Assembly (NCBI GenBank): GCA_963783105.1
Contig: CAWAMI010000001.1
Coordinates: 682,001-746,000, forward strand
Direction of reading: 5' to 3'
Length of the DNA: 64,000 nt
From: JAVEDQ01 sp963783105
GTDB taxonomy: Bacteria > Actinomycetota > Actinomycetes > Frankiales > Frankiaceae
The translations under genes were made by a program, and so were the position numbers. This document shows, in pieces, positions 1 through 8,307 of this stretch (its first letter is position 1; every line of letters starts with the position of its first letter). The notes under the pieces are model-generated. The model saw nothing but the letters and a program-made list of their open reading frames with translations. It was not told where the DNA came from and ran no database searches.

Positions 1-2
1 TG

Positions 3-1046
3 CCCGAGACCCCCGGCGGGGAGCGGAACTGGGACTACCGCTTCAGCTGGATGCGCGACTCCACGTTCACCCTCCAGGCGCTGCACTACCTGAACCTCGA
101 CTGGGAGGCCGACGAGTTCATGCAGTTCGTCGCCGACCTGGAGCCGAACCCCGATGGCGCACTGCAGATCATGTACGGCATCGACGGCCGGCGGGACCTC
201 ACCGAGACGACGCGGGACGACCTGTCCGGTTACGACGGCGCGCGACCGGTGCGGGTCGGCAACGGTGCGTTCGACCAGCACCAGAACGACGTCTTCGGCG
301 CCGTGCTCGACTCGATCCTGCTGCACACCAAACGAAGCCAGCGGCTGCCGCGTCGGCTGTGGCCGCTGGTGCGCCAGCAGGCGGAGTGCGCGAGCGCGAT
401 CTGGCGCAACCCGGACCAGGGCATCTGGGAGGCGCGCGGCGCCCCGCAGCACTACGTCTCCTCCAAGCTGCTGTGCTGGGTCGCCATGGACCGGGCCGCG
501 AAGCTCGCCCACACGCGCGGGGACTCCGACCTCGAGGCCGAGTGGCGGGCCACGGCGGACGAGATCTCGGCCGAGATCCTCGAGCGGGGGACGGATGACC
601 GGGGGGTGCTGCGCCAGCACTACGACACCGATGCCCTGGACGCGTCCACGCTGCTGGCCGCGCTGTTCGGGTTCCTGCCCCCGGACGATCCGCGCTTGCA
701 CGCGAGCGTGCTGGCGATCGCCGACGAGCTGTCCGAACACGGCTTCGTGCTGCGCTACCGCACCGACGAGACCGACGACGGCCTCTCCGGAAAGGAGGGC
801 ACGTTCCTCATCTGCTCGTTCTGGCTCGTGTCCGCGTTGGCCGTCGTCGGCGAGCTGCAGCGGGCCCGGGATCTGATGGAGAAGCTGCTGCGCGTCGCGT
901 CCCCGCTGGGCCTCTACGCCGAGGAGTTCGACGTGGACACCGGCCGGCACCTCGGCAACTTCCCGCAGGCCTTCTCGCACCTGGCCCTCATCGAGGCGGC
1001 CGGCCGGATCGTGCTCGCCGAGCGGATCGACGAGCTGAGCGGCTGA
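3..1046 (+). CDS. Glycoside hydrolase family 15 protein, C-terminal part
   Basis: This is the C-terminal 347 or so residues of a glucoamylase/trehalase-type GH15 enzyme; the N-terminus lies beyond the left edge. The frame is open from base 3, and the first residues contain the family signature NWDYRFSWMRDS. Further on are GIWEARG and EEFDVDTGRHLGNFPQAFSH, the regions that in this family carry the two catalytic glutamates of the inverting hydrolase. Actinobacterial members of this layout usually act in the cytosol on trehalose or malto-oligosaccharides; the substrate cannot be chosen from this fragment. The stop is 10 bases from the end of a convergent membrane-protein gene. Confidence 0.92.
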   Translation, partial: PETPGGERNWDYRFSWMRDSTFTLQALHYLNLDWEADEFMQFVADLEPNPDGALQIMYGIDGRRDLTETTRDDLSGYDGARPVRVGNGAFDQHQNDVFGAVLDSILLHTKRSQRLPRRLWPLVRQQAECASAIWRNPDQGIWEARGAPQHYVSSKLLCWVAMDRAAKLAHTRGDSDLEAEWRATADEISAEILERGTDDRGVLRQHYDTDALDASTLLAALFGFLPPDDPRLHASVLAIADELSEHGFVLRYRTDETDDGLSGKEGTFLICSFWLVSALAVVGELQRARDLMEKLLRVASPLGLYAEEFDVDTGRHLGNFPQAFSHLALIEAAGRIVLAERIDELSG

Positions 1047-1056
1047 GCCCGCCCTC

Positions 1057-1704
1057 TCAGGCTGGCTTGCGCATGAGCAGCACGGCGCCTGCCAGGAAGC
1101 CGAGCGCGCCCAGCGCGGTGGCGACGTTGACCACGGTGACGTTGACCGGCTCGCCGCTGGTGGGCAGCACGTACGCCGCGATCGCCGAGAGCATGAAGGC
1201 CAGGCAGCCGAGCAGGTTGACCCCGGCCATCCGACCGTCGCGGGTGCGGGGCGGGCGGCGCCGCAGGCTCCCGCTGACGAGGACGTAGGCGAGGCATCCG
1301 GAGGCGAGGAAGCAGATCGACCCGAACAGGTCCGGCCGCCACACCAGGCGGTCGTAGGACCCCGATCCCGTCGCCGTGGTCAGCGCCCAGAAGGTGGTCG
1401 CGTTGAAGAAGAGGGTGCCGGCGAACTGGATGGCGCTGCTGACCCGGTCGCTGCGCCACCGGAAGCGATCGACCGCGTCCGGAACCTCGGACGTCGCCCA
1501 CTGCCAGCCGGCGGCGCTGGTGAACAGCAGCGATCCGACGAAGAAGACGACGCCGTCGGTGCGTTCGCCGACGAGCTGGACGAAGCCCGGGAACGGTGCG
1601 ACGAGGAAGCACAGGGAGCCGGCGGCGAACAGCGCGCCGATCCACCACGTCGCCGGACGCGTCGCGGATCGGGCGCGGTCCGCCGCGGCGCCGGTCGCTC
1701 CCAT
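1057..1704 (-). CDS. YrhK-like integral membrane protein
   Basis: The 215-residue protein has about six hydrophobic segments (residues 20-40, 50-68, 88-108, 123-142, 160-180 and 190-210) with short polar links, so it should sit in the cytoplasmic membrane. The pattern WWIGALFAAGSLCFLVAPFP followed by a similar later segment resembles the YrhK-type domain of actinobacterial membrane proteins. Its role is not known. It converges on the GH15 gene and lies 25 bases downstream of a small gene on the same strand. Confidence 0.75.
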   Translation of the reverse strand: MGATGAAADRARSATRPATWWIGALFAAGSLCFLVAPFPGFVQLVGERTDGVVFFVGSLLFTSAAGWQWATSEVPDAVDRFRWRSDRVSSAIQFAGTLFFNATTFWALTTATGSGSYDRLVWRPDLFGSICFLASGCLAYVLVSGSLRRRPPRTRDGRMAGVNLLGCLAFMLSAIAAYVLPTSGEPVNVTVVNVATALGALGFLAGAVLLMRKPA

Positions 1705-1728
1705 GCCGCTACCCCTCGGTTCGCGCCG

Positions 1729-2019
1729 TCAGGGCCCGGCGCGCTCGTCCGGGCGGGCGGATCGGGGCCGCGGAACGCCCGCCGAGCGCAGGGACTCCCG
1801 TACCTCGCGCTCGATGAAGATCGCGACGTACTGCAGGATGCGGGCGTCCCGGTAACCCGCCGCCACCATCCGGACCGTGGTGGAGATCTGCTCCTCGTCC
1901 ACCGTCGGGTACTCGTGGAGCAGTCGGCGGACCAGGGGGTCGAGGTCGGGAACCCCGGACGGTCGGGACGACACCTCGACCGTGGCCGCGGGACGCGCGG
2001 TTTCCGTCGCCTCCGTCAC
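1729..2019 (-). CDS. Small three-helix-bundle family protein
   Basis: A 96-residue soluble protein. The start chosen is GTG at 2019, because a GGAGG ribosome site sits 7 bases upstream; a longer open frame reaching 2688 reads through another gene and is rejected. The core (residues 23-76) holds HEYPTVDEEQISTTVRMV and ARILQYVAIFIEREVRESL, which resembles the short helical DNA/protein-binding family found in many actinobacteria, often as a three-helix domain. The first 20 residues and the Arg/Pro-rich tail look disordered. Function unknown. Confidence 0.7.
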   Translation of the reverse strand: MTEATETARPAATVEVSSRPSGVPDLDPLVRRLLHEYPTVDEEQISTTVRMVAAGYRDARILQYVAIFIEREVRESLRSAGVPRPRSARPDERAGP

Positions 2020-2102
2020 GTTCGACCTCCACCTTCGCCGACACTCTGACCGAGCCTGTCCGGGCGGGACGCGTACAGCATCGCCTGCTTGGGGTGAACA
2101 CG

Positions 2103-2648
2103 TCAGTGGAGCAGGACCTTCAGCGTCGCGATGGCCACACCCAAGGCCGCGCTGCCGAACCCGTAGAGCACCATCGGCCACCCGGTGACCCGGGCGGCCC
2201 GGGCGGCCACCATGCCCCACACGAGCAACTCGACCACGGCGAACCACAGCGCCACGTCGACGGCCAGCTCCGGCGACGCGCCGAGCAGGCCCGCGAGGAG
2301 CAGTACGGCGAGAAGCGCGAGGCCTCCGGCGACGATGGGCCACTCCTCGCGGAGCGCGTGCCCGAGGTCCGACAGGGGTCGGAGCCGTCCGCGGGGGGAG
2401 GGGCTCTCGGCCCGAGCGGGAAGCATGTCCGCATACCCGTGGGCGAACCAGTAGACGACCAGGGTGACCAGGACGGCGATCGCGATCTCGCCGATGCCCT
2501 CCCGCTTGCTTCCCTCCGCCGCGAGGATCGCGGCACCGATGAGGGTGCCGTAGATGGTCCCCGTCGGATTGTCGAGCGGTCGGAGCAGGAGAAACAGGCG
2601 TGTCCGCAGCGGCGGCGGGGGATCCGCGAGTTCTGCTGCCGGTTCCAC
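2103..2648 (-). CDS. Integral membrane protein of unknown function
   Basis: The 181-residue protein begins with a short Pro-rich cytosolic stretch followed by about five hydrophobic segments (near residues 31-45, 55-70, 105-125, 130-150 and 158-178). No catalytic motif is visible. It lies upstream of the 96-residue gene on the same strand, 83 bases away, and is divergent from the HdeD-like gene at 2800. The 151-base gap between the divergent genes contains a long inverted repeat (2681-2728). Confidence 0.7.
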   Translation of the reverse strand: MEPAAELADPPPPLRTRLFLLLRPLDNPTGTIYGTLIGAAILAAEGSKREGIGEIAIAVLVTLVVYWFAHGYADMLPARAESPSPRGRLRPLSDLGHALREEWPIVAGGLALLAVLLLAGLLGASPELAVDVALWFAVVELLVWGMVAARAARVTGWPMVLYGFGSAALGVAIATLKVLLH

Positions 2649-2680
2649 GGCGGCCAGCCTCGCGGAGCCCTCGTCCCGTC

Positions 2681-2728
2681 GTCCTCACCCGGACCGGATG
2701 AGCGGGATCATCCGGGTGGGATGAGGAC
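2681..2728. promoter_or_regulatory. Inverted repeat between divergent membrane-protein genes
   Basis: Inner arms CCGGATGA (2694-2701) and TCATCCGG (2708-2715) enclose a 6-base loop. Outer arms GTCCTCA (2681-2687) and TGAGGAC (2722-2728) extend the symmetry. Because both flanking genes point away, this is more likely an operator or leader hairpin for the 2800 gene than a terminator. Confidence 0.4.
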
Positions 2729-2799
2729 CGTCCTGGGGTGCTGGCGGACAGTGCCAGGCACGGGACGACCGTCCCGACCAGCGAGCAGGAGGTCTGACC

Positions 2800-3360
2800 A
2801 TGACGTCAGCGACCGTCGGGGGAGGCCGGGCCGTCGGCAGGGCCGACGGGGACTGGATCTGGACTCTGGTCCTCGGCATCGCCACCACCGTGCTCGGCGT
2901 CGTCCTCGTCGCCAACCCGTTCGCGAGCGCGTGGACGCTGGCGTTGCTCGTCGCCATCGGACTGATGGCGAACGGCGTGCTGGACATCGTGCGGTCCTGG
3001 CGTGCGCACCGGACCGGCGGAATCGTCGCCGGCGTCCTCCTCGTGCTCGGCGGCATCGTCGCCATCGCCTGGCCGGACATCACGCTGTGGGCGCTGGCGG
3101 TCGTCGTCGGTCTGAGCATCCTGTTCCACGGCGCCGTGAAGGGGACGGCTGCCCTGATGGACTCCGGCTCCTGGCGGGGCCGCGGGTGGCTGCTCGTGAG
3201 CGGCGCGTTCAGCCTCCTGGTCGGGGTCGTCGCCGTCGCGTGGCCGGAGGCCACGGTCGTCGTCCTGGCGGTCCTGTTCGGCTTGGAGATCGCCGTCTTC
3301 GGTCTCCTCGAGATCGCGGCCGCGTTCGAACTCCGCAACTCCAGGGAGTCGGCACGATGA
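2800..3360 (+). CDS. HdeD family (DUF308) membrane protein
   Basis: The 186-residue protein has six hydrophobic helices arranged as three repeated hairpins, with the repeated pattern G-x-hydrophobic-A-x-A-W-P (IVAIAWPDITLW, VVAVAWPEATVV) typical of the DUF308/HdeD family. In Escherichia coli HdeD is linked to acid resistance at high cell density; in actinobacteria the role is unproven. The ATG is preceded by AGGAGGTCTGACC. It is translationally coupled to the Asp23-like gene, since its TGA lies inside an ATGA overlap, which points to a shared envelope-stress function. Confidence 0.85.
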   Translation: MTSATVGGGRAVGRADGDWIWTLVLGIATTVLGVVLVANPFASAWTLALLVAIGLMANGVLDIVRSWRAHRTGGIVAGVLLVLGGIVAIAWPDITLWALAVVVGLSILFHGAVKGTAALMDSGSWRGRGWLLVSGAFSLLVGVVAVAWPEATVVVLAVLFGLEIAVFGLLEIAAAFELRNSRESAR

Positions 3361-3830
3361 GCTCGACCTCCTCGGACACCTCAGGCACTGCAGACACCGC
3401 AGGGCGTTCCGACACCCGCGCGACGGAGCTCTCGCCGCTGGCGAGCGAGGACGGGAGGACCTCCGTCGCGAGTGTGGTGGTACGCAAGATCGCCGGAGTC
3501 GCGACCCGCGAGATCTCCGGAGTCCACGACCTCGGCGCCGGCGGTACCCGTGCGCTCGGCTCCTTCCGCCAGCGCATCCCCGGGTCGAGCGGCCCGAGCG
3601 TCTCGCAGGGGGTGGGCGTCGAGGTGGGCGAGCGCGAGGCCGCCGTCGACCTCGACGTGGTGATCGAGTACGGCGCGTCGATGGTCGACGTCGCCGCCGC
3701 GATCCGGCAGAACGTGATCCGGAGCGTGCAGCGGCTCACCGGCCTCCAGGTGATCGAGGTCAACATCGCCGTCGACGACGTGTACGTGCCGCAGGACGAC
3801 GACCCGGACATCCCGAGCCGGGTGCAGTAG
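3357..3830 (+). CDS. Asp23/Gls24 family envelope stress protein
   Basis: A 157-residue cytosolic protein with a low-complexity Ser/Thr N-terminus (1-35) and an Asp23 domain (about 40-150): SVVVRKIAGVATREISGVHD, then VGVEVGEREAAVDLDVVIEYG and VIEVNIAVDDVYVP. Family members form a membrane-associated alkaline-shock layer in Firmicutes; actinobacteria carry several paralogues linked to the cell envelope. The start is fixed by the ATGA overlap with the HdeD-like gene. An intrinsic terminator follows at 3834-3868. Confidence 0.88.
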   Translation: MSSTSSDTSGTADTAGRSDTRATELSPLASEDGRTSVASVVVRKIAGVATREISGVHDLGAGGTRALGSFRQRIPGSSGPSVSQGVGVEVGEREAAVDLDVVIEYGASMVDVAAAIRQNVIRSVQRLTGLQVIEVNIAVDDVYVPQDDDPDIPSRVQ

Positions 3831-3833
3831 CAG

Positions 3834-3868
3834 AGCCGGCGCAGTAGCAGCGGCGGTCGCCGGCTTTT
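3834..3868 (+). terminator. Intrinsic terminator after the Asp23-like gene
   Basis: Perfect 8-base arms AGCCGGCG (3834-3841) and CGCCGGCT (3858-3865) with a 16-base loop, running into TTTT. It lies 4 bases after the stop codon and ends the hdeD-asp23 unit. Confidence 0.7.
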
Positions 3869-3947
3869 CATGCCTCCCGGGTGACGCGCCGGCGGGGCAG
3901 GACTGGTCGGATTCGAGTTCCACCGGCACGGACACCAGGAGGAAGCG

Positions 3948-4484
3948 ATGTCGGATCTGATCGCAATCGGCTACCCCGACGAGGAAACGGCGCACCTGGC
4001 GGCGCAGGAAGCGGAACGGCTCGAGAAGGAGCTCCTTCTCCAGTCCGACGCCATCGCCGTCATCACCCGCGACAAGGCGGGCAAGTTCCACGTCACGACC
4101 AACCACCACATCGTGGGTGCCGGGGCGACCTACGGCATGTTCTGGGGCCTGCTGTTCGGGGTGCTGTTCTTCGTGCCGGTGCTCGGCATGGCCGTCGGCG
4201 CCGGACTCGGGGCGCTCACGGGCAAGATCACGAAGACGGGGGTCGACCGGGAGTTCCAGAACCGGGTGCGGGACATGCTGCAGCCCGGCACCTCCGCGCT
4301 GTTCCTCGTCGTCGACAAGGTGACGCCGGACAAGGCCGTCGACGCGATGTCGCGTTACGGCGGCACCGTCCTCAAGTCCTCGCTGTCGAAGACCGCGGAG
4401 CAGGACCTGCAGGAGGCCCTGCACGGCAACGCCGACGTCCCGACCGCACGCGAGGCCGAGGAGTCGGGGGTTCCCACCACCTGA
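3948..4484 (+). CDS. DUF1269 domain protein
   Basis: The 178-residue protein matches the DUF1269 pattern: an N-terminal alpha/beta part (SDLIAIGYPDEETAHLAAQE), a central glycine-rich hydrophobic hairpin (about residues 60-92, GLLFGVLFFVPVLGMAVGAG), then a second alpha/beta part (LFLVVDKVTPDKAVDAM). Members are predicted membrane-associated proteins that often sit beside stress and envelope genes. The ATG follows CAGGAGGAAGCG, a strong ribosome site. A terminator separates it from the Asp23 gene, so it probably has its own promoter at 3869-3935. Confidence 0.88.
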   Translation: MSDLIAIGYPDEETAHLAAQEAERLEKELLLQSDAIAVITRDKAGKFHVTTNHHIVGAGATYGMFWGLLFGVLFFVPVLGMAVGAGLGALTGKITKTGVDREFQNRVRDMLQPGTSALFLVVDKVTPDKAVDAMSRYGGTVLKSSLSKTAEQDLQEALHGNADVPTAREAEESGVPTT

Positions 4485-4588
4485 GTTCCGTCGTCCGGTC
4501 GAGGTCGCCGTCCACGTCTCCCGCGGCGACGGTGGCCTCGACCGGCGGTCGTCCCATCCACCACACACTCCGGTCGGGGTGAGGTTCC

Positions 4589-5503
4589 ATGACCCTCTCG
4601 TCGCTTCCCGATCGGCGTCCGCCCGACCAGCCCGGCGCGGCGGCCCTGGTCCCTGCGCCACGGGTCGGCGACGCGGAGCCGGCCGACGGGCTCGTCGGGA
4701 TCGACGTCGCCGTGGCGGTGGCGCACCTCGGCTACGACGCGGCGAGTTCCGTCGTCGGCGGCCTCGCCCGGCGTGCCGGTCCGCTGGGGGGTCTGCTCCG
4801 GCGGCCACCGCTCGTGCCGGAGCGGCTCGCCCCTGCCACGCTGATGGCCCGGGTCCTGGCGGAGCTGACGAGGCGAGGACGCGCCGACCTCGACTCGGCG
4901 CGGCGGCAGCTCGGCGAGCTGGTCCGCGAGCTGACGCCGCGTGTCGTCCGGACCCTGCTCGACACCCTCGACCTGACCGACCTCGTCCTCGAACGGCTCG
5001 ACATCGACCGGCTCGCCGCCGCACTCGACATCGACGCGGTCGCGGCGCGGATCGACCTCGACGCCGTCGTGGACCGGATCGACCTGGACGCGGTGGTCGC
5101 GCGGGTCGACCTGGATACGGTCGTCGCGCGAGTCGACCTGGACGCGATTCTCGAGCGCGTCGACGTGAACACCGTGGCGGATCGGGTCGACCTGGATCGC
5201 GCGGCGGTTCGGCTCGACCTCGCGCCGATCCTCGCCAGAGTCGATGTCGACGCCGTCGCCGACCGGTTGGACCCACAGAAGGTCCTCGACCGGATCGACT
5301 TGGTCGCCATCGCCCAGGAGGTGATCGACGCCCTCGACCTGCCCGAGATCATCCGGGAGTCGTCCGGCTTCCTGGCCTCGGACGCGGTCCACGGGATCCG
5401 GGCCCGCTCGGCCTCGGCGGACGACGCGGTCGGCTCGGCCTTCGCACGGCTGCTCCCGCGCCGGCGGCGCCCCGGGCAGCCACCCGACGGCGGCGAGCGA
5501 TGA
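4589..5503 (+). CDS. Protein with tandem 9-residue repeats, partner of RDD protein
   Basis: The 304-residue protein has three parts: a Pro-rich N-terminus with the stretch IDVAVAVAHLGYDAASSVVG (about 38-57), a central array of about 12 nine-residue repeats (137-245), and a basic C-tail (RRRRPGQ). The consensus unit is hydrophobic-D-L-D-x-V-V-x-R (examples IDLDAVVAR, VDLDTVVAR, VDLDAILER). No signal peptide or clear membrane helix is visible. The regular spacing suggests an elongated helical array or coiled assembly. Its stop overlaps the start of the RDD gene (ATGA), so the two are made together. I do not recognise a defined function. Confidence 0.8.
   Translation: MTLSSLPDRRPPDQPGAAALVPAPRVGDAEPADGLVGIDVAVAVAHLGYDAASSVVGGLARRAGPLGGLLRRPPLVPERLAPATLMARVLAELTRRGRADLDSARRQLGELVRELTPRVVRTLLDTLDLTDLVLERLDIDRLAAALDIDAVAARIDLDAVVDRIDLDAVVARVDLDTVVARVDLDAILERVDVNTVADRVDLDRAAVRLDLAPILARVDVDAVADRLDPQKVLDRIDLVAIAQEVIDALDLPEIIRESSGFLASDAVHGIRARSASADDAVGSAFARLLPRRRRPGQPPDGGER
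4997..5323 (+). repeat. 27-bp coding tandem repeat array (9-residue units)
   Basis: About 12 units of 27 bp encode D-L-D-x-V-V-x-R-hydrophobic. The units are diverged at DNA level but strongly conserved in protein pattern (D at unit positions 1 and 3, R/E at position 8), suggesting selection on structure rather than a recent slippage array. Confidence 0.8.
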
Positions 5504-5997
5504 CCACCGTGGGTGCCGGCAGGGCAACGGGGATGCCTGCGAGGCCGGTGGGTGCCGATGCGTTGCAGGGACGCCCGGCCGGGGTGGTCACCCGCTGCAC
5601 CGCCGCCGTCGTCGACGTGCTGGCGGCGGCGGCGGTCGCGACCGCCGCCTACCTCCTGCTGAGCGGCGTGTTGTTCCTGTGGCGCCCGGCCGCCTTCTCC
5701 TTCCCCTCGATCGGACGAAACCTCGCCCTGGCGAGCGTCGCCGCGGTGCTCGTCGTCTACCTGGCGGCGGCCTGGTCGTTGACCGGCCGGACGCTCGGCA
5801 ACGACCTGTTGGGTCTGCGCGTCCGGGCGCGGGGCGGGGGACGGCTCGGCCCGGTGCGCGCGACCGCCCGCGCGCTGTTCTACGTCGTCTTCCCGATCGG
5901 TCTGCTGCTGTGCGCCCTCGGCGAGGGACGCTCGTCCGTTCAGGACCTGCTGCTGCGGACGACCGTCGTCTACGACTGGCGCCGCCCCGGTCGCTGA
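5500..5997 (+). CDS. RDD family membrane protein
   Basis: A 165-residue protein with an RDD-type membrane domain: an N-terminal helix (about 32-55), a second (72-90), then WSLTGRTLGNDLLGLRV and a C-terminal helix (126-142) followed by RSSVQDLLLRTTVVYDW. The last motif (Q-D-x-x-x-R-T-x-V-V) is typical of RDD proteins, although the N-terminal RDD triplet is replaced by VTRCTAAVVDVL. RDD proteins are implicated in ion or solute transport. The ATG at 5500 overlaps the repeat-protein stop, so the two probably form one complex. Confidence 0.85.
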   Translation: MTTVGAGRATGMPARPVGADALQGRPAGVVTRCTAAVVDVLAAAAVATAAYLLLSGVLFLWRPAAFSFPSIGRNLALASVAAVLVVYLAAAWSLTGRTLGNDLLGLRVRARGGGRLGPVRATARALFYVVFPIGLLLCALGEGRSSVQDLLLRTTVVYDWRRPGR

Positions 5998-6022
5998 CGC
6001 CGCTCGGCGGCGACTCGGACCG

Positions 6023-6514
6023 CTACGTCAGCAGGAGGGCGACGACGGCGACGAGCAGAACCAGCGCGAGAACGAGCAGTGCGGTCGGCGGGCGCCGGGA
6101 TCTCGAGGGTGGTTCCGCGGTGGTGTCGGCCGGGTCCGCGAGGGGGTCCGAGGGGGGCACCGCGACGAGCACGGACGCCTCGTCGAGCGACAGGGCCCGG
6201 GCCAGGATGCGGAGGTGGCCGCGGGCGTAGCAGTCACCGTGGCTCGCCGAGAAGTCGTCGGCCTCGATGCCTCGGATGATGCGCGGGGACAGCGACGTCT
6301 GCCGCACCACCTCGTCGATGTCCCAGCCGCGGGACTCCCTCGCTGCGCGGATCCGTCCACCCACGGAGGTCGTCGCCGGATCGGATGCTTGCCCGTCGTC
6401 GTCGTCGCCGGCTCGGCTCCCGGCTGCGCCGGGCTCATCCTGGTGCGCGGCGACGTTCTGCTGTGCCGCGTTCTGCTGTGCCGCGTTCTGCTGCGTCTCG
6501 CCCGGCAGCACCAT
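6023..6514 (-). CDS. RodZ-like helix-turn-helix protein with C-terminal membrane anchor
   Basis: The 163-residue protein has a low-complexity Gln/Asn/Ala N-terminus (7-24) made by a 15-bp tandem repeat, an XRE/RodZ-type helix-turn-helix (about 52-118: GGRIRAARESRGWDIDEVVR, then SLSPRIIRGIEADDF and YARGHLRILARAL), and one membrane helix at the very C-terminus (143-162). RodZ uses such a domain to bridge MreB and the membrane; here the periplasmic part is missing. A GGAGGGGG ribosome site precedes the ATG. It converges on the RDD gene. Confidence 0.85.
   Translation of the reverse strand: MVLPGETQQNAAQQNAAQQNVAAHQDEPGAAGSRAGDDDDGQASDPATTSVGGRIRAARESRGWDIDEVVRQTSLSPRIIRGIEADDFSASHGDCYARGHLRILARALSLDEASVLVAVPPSDPLADPADTTAEPPSRSRRPPTALLVLALVLLVAVVALLLT
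6455..6499. repeat. 15-bp tandem repeat, three copies
   Basis: The unit GTTCTGCTGTGCCGC occurs at 6455-6469 and 6470-6484, with a degenerate third copy to 6499. On the minus strand it encodes repeated QQNAA in the N-terminus of the RodZ-like protein. Copy number is likely to vary between strains. Confidence 0.85.
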
Positions 6515-6660
6515 GCGACCCCCTCCCCGCGCGCCGGAGCACCGCGAGGCACGTGCCGTTCGCAGCGCCGGATGCGGCTATCCAGCGTCTGAAGCCACCA
6601 TGCGATTCCTCGTGCGGGCAGTCAACCGGTGAGAAGCGGCAGAACGGGAAGGGGACGGCC

Positions 6661-7566
6661 ATGCACGTACTCGTCGCCGGCTCGTCCGGTTTCGTCGGGA
6701 GCCGGTTGTGCCCCGCGCTGGTGGAGCAGGGGCACGACGTCCGGGCCATGACCCGGAACCCGGAGGGCTACGCGGGGGCGGGCACGCCGGTACGCGCGGA
6801 CGTCCACCACGAGCAGAGCATCGTCACCGCGGCAGAGGGTTGCGAGGCGGCGTACTACCTCGTCCACTCCCTCGGCGACCAGAACTTCCGTTCCGGCGAC
6901 GCCGAGGCCGCCCGGACCTTCGCCGGTGCAGCCGCGAAGGCCGGCGTCGAGCACATCGTCTACCTCGGCGGGCTCGGTGACGACGACGACGACCTGTCCG
7001 AGCACCTGCGCAGCCGCCGCGAGGTCGAAAGCCTGCTGGGGTCCACCGGCGTGCGCGTGACCAGCCTGCGCGCCGGGATCATCATCGGCCACGGCGGCAT
7101 CTCCTGGGAGATGACCCGCCAGCTCGTCGAGCACCTGCCGATGATGATCACCCCCCGCTGGGTCCACACGCGGACCCAGCCGATCGCGGCGGACGACGTC
7201 GTCCGCTACCTGGTGGGGGCGCTCACCTTGCCCGGCGCGGAGTCGCGCGCCTACGACATCGGCGGGCCGGAGGTGCTCGAGTACCTGGAGATGATGCGAC
7301 GGGTGGCGGTGATCGAGGGCCGGCACCTGTTCGTGCTGCCGGTGCCGCTGCTCAGCCCGCAGCTGTCGTCGCGCTGGCTGTCCCTCGTGACCGACGTCGA
7401 CGTCGCCACGGGCCGCTCGCTCGTCGATTCGATGAGCAACGAGGTCGTGGTCCGGGACGACAGCATCCGGGAGCTTCTCCCGTTCGAGCCGATGGACTAC
7501 GACGAGGCCGTCCTGCGTGCGCTCGGCGAGCGGGCACGCGCGCGGCGTGAGGCAGCCGCCCTGTGA
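6661..7566 (+). CDS. NAD(P)H-binding atypical short-chain reductase
   Basis: A 301-residue Rossmann protein. The N-terminal GSSGFVGSRL is the nucleotide-binding loop and the chain follows the NmrA/atypical SDR pattern (HVLVAG..., then YYLVHSLG, VYLGGLGDD, SLRAGIIIG). It lacks the classical YxxxK pair, so a reductase or regulatory NAD(P) sensor is possible. An AAGGGGACGGCC region precedes the ATG. Its stop overlaps the GTG start of the CPBP protease gene (GTGA), so both are co-translated. Confidence 0.85.
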   Translation: MHVLVAGSSGFVGSRLCPALVEQGHDVRAMTRNPEGYAGAGTPVRADVHHEQSIVTAAEGCEAAYYLVHSLGDQNFRSGDAEAARTFAGAAAKAGVEHIVYLGGLGDDDDDLSEHLRSRREVESLLGSTGVRVTSLRAGIIIGHGGISWEMTRQLVEHLPMMITPRWVHTRTQPIAADDVVRYLVGALTLPGAESRAYDIGGPEVLEYLEMMRRVAVIEGRHLFVLPVPLLSPQLSSRWLSLVTDVDVATGRSLVDSMSNEVVVRDDSIRELLPFEPMDYDEAVLRALGERARARREAAAL

Positions 7567-8288
7567 GCGAACGGACGCGGCGCATCCGGGCCCGGGTCGC
7601 CGAACTCCTGCCGGACTTCCTCGTCCAGAAGGTGCCGCGGGACCACCGGGAGAGCGACGAGGCTTTCGCCCGTAGGCGCCGCGTGACGGCCGGTGTGGCC
7701 CTCGCCGGGTCGGGACTGCTGGGCGTGGCGCTGTCGAGCCGCCCGAACTCCCCACGGTTCTATGCGGCCACGCTCGGCGTGGCGGGCACCTGGGTCGTGG
7801 GCGGGTTCCTGTCCGGGCCGCTGCACCGCGGATGGATGATCGCCCCCGACTCACAGCTCCGTCGCCCGGTGGTGACCCCGATCGCCACCGGAGTCGCCGC
7901 GTTCGGCGTCTTCTACGGCTGCGCGCTGGTGGTGCGGCAGATCCCGTTCCTCGACCGGGCGCTGCGCGACGTGCTGCAGTTCGCCGACCAGGGCTTCAAC
8001 CCCTACGTGCTGTTCGTGACGCTCGCCAACGGCGCCGGCGAGGAGATCTTCTTCCGCGGCGCGATGTACGCGGCGATCGGGGCGAAGCACCCGGTGCCGA
8101 TCTCGACCGTGGTCTACACGCTGACCACGGTGGCCACCCGCAACCCGGCGCTGGTGCTGGCGGCGGGCGTGATGGGCACGCTGTTCGGCCTCCAGCGCCG
8201 GGCGTCCGGAGGCATCCAGGCGCCGCTGCTGACGCACGTCACCTGGTCGACGCTGATGCTGCGGTACCTGCCTCCGCTGTTTCGTTGA
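7563..8288 (+). CDS. CPBP family intramembrane metalloprotease
   Basis: A 241-residue membrane protein with about six helices. Motif 1 of the CPBP/Abi family, EExxxR, is present as EEIFFRGAMY (about residue 160), and a C-terminal THVTWS supplies the conserved histidine motif. These residues form the metal site of the Rce1-like protease fold. The first 50 residues are basic and cytosolic. The start is GTG overlapping the stop of the preceding NAD(P)-binding gene. The substrate is unknown; actinobacterial CPBP proteins often act on small peptides or membrane anchors. Confidence 0.88.
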   Translation: MSERTRRIRARVAELLPDFLVQKVPRDHRESDEAFARRRRVTAGVALAGSGLLGVALSSRPNSPRFYAATLGVAGTWVVGGFLSGPLHRGWMIAPDSQLRRPVVTPIATGVAAFGVFYGCALVVRQIPFLDRALRDVLQFADQGFNPYVLFVTLANGAGEEIFFRGAMYAAIGAKHPVPISTVVYTLTTVATRNPALVLAAGVMGTLFGLQRRASGGIQAPLLTHVTWSTLMLRYLPPLFR

Positions 8289-8307
8289 TCCGGGTCCGCT
8301 TGAGCCG

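Noticed and set aside
1729..2688. A 319-residue protein ending with the 96-residue gene
   Set aside because: The first 220 residues are Arg/Gly-rich and cross the 2103-2648 gene; the GGAGG-preceded GTG at 2019 is the better start.
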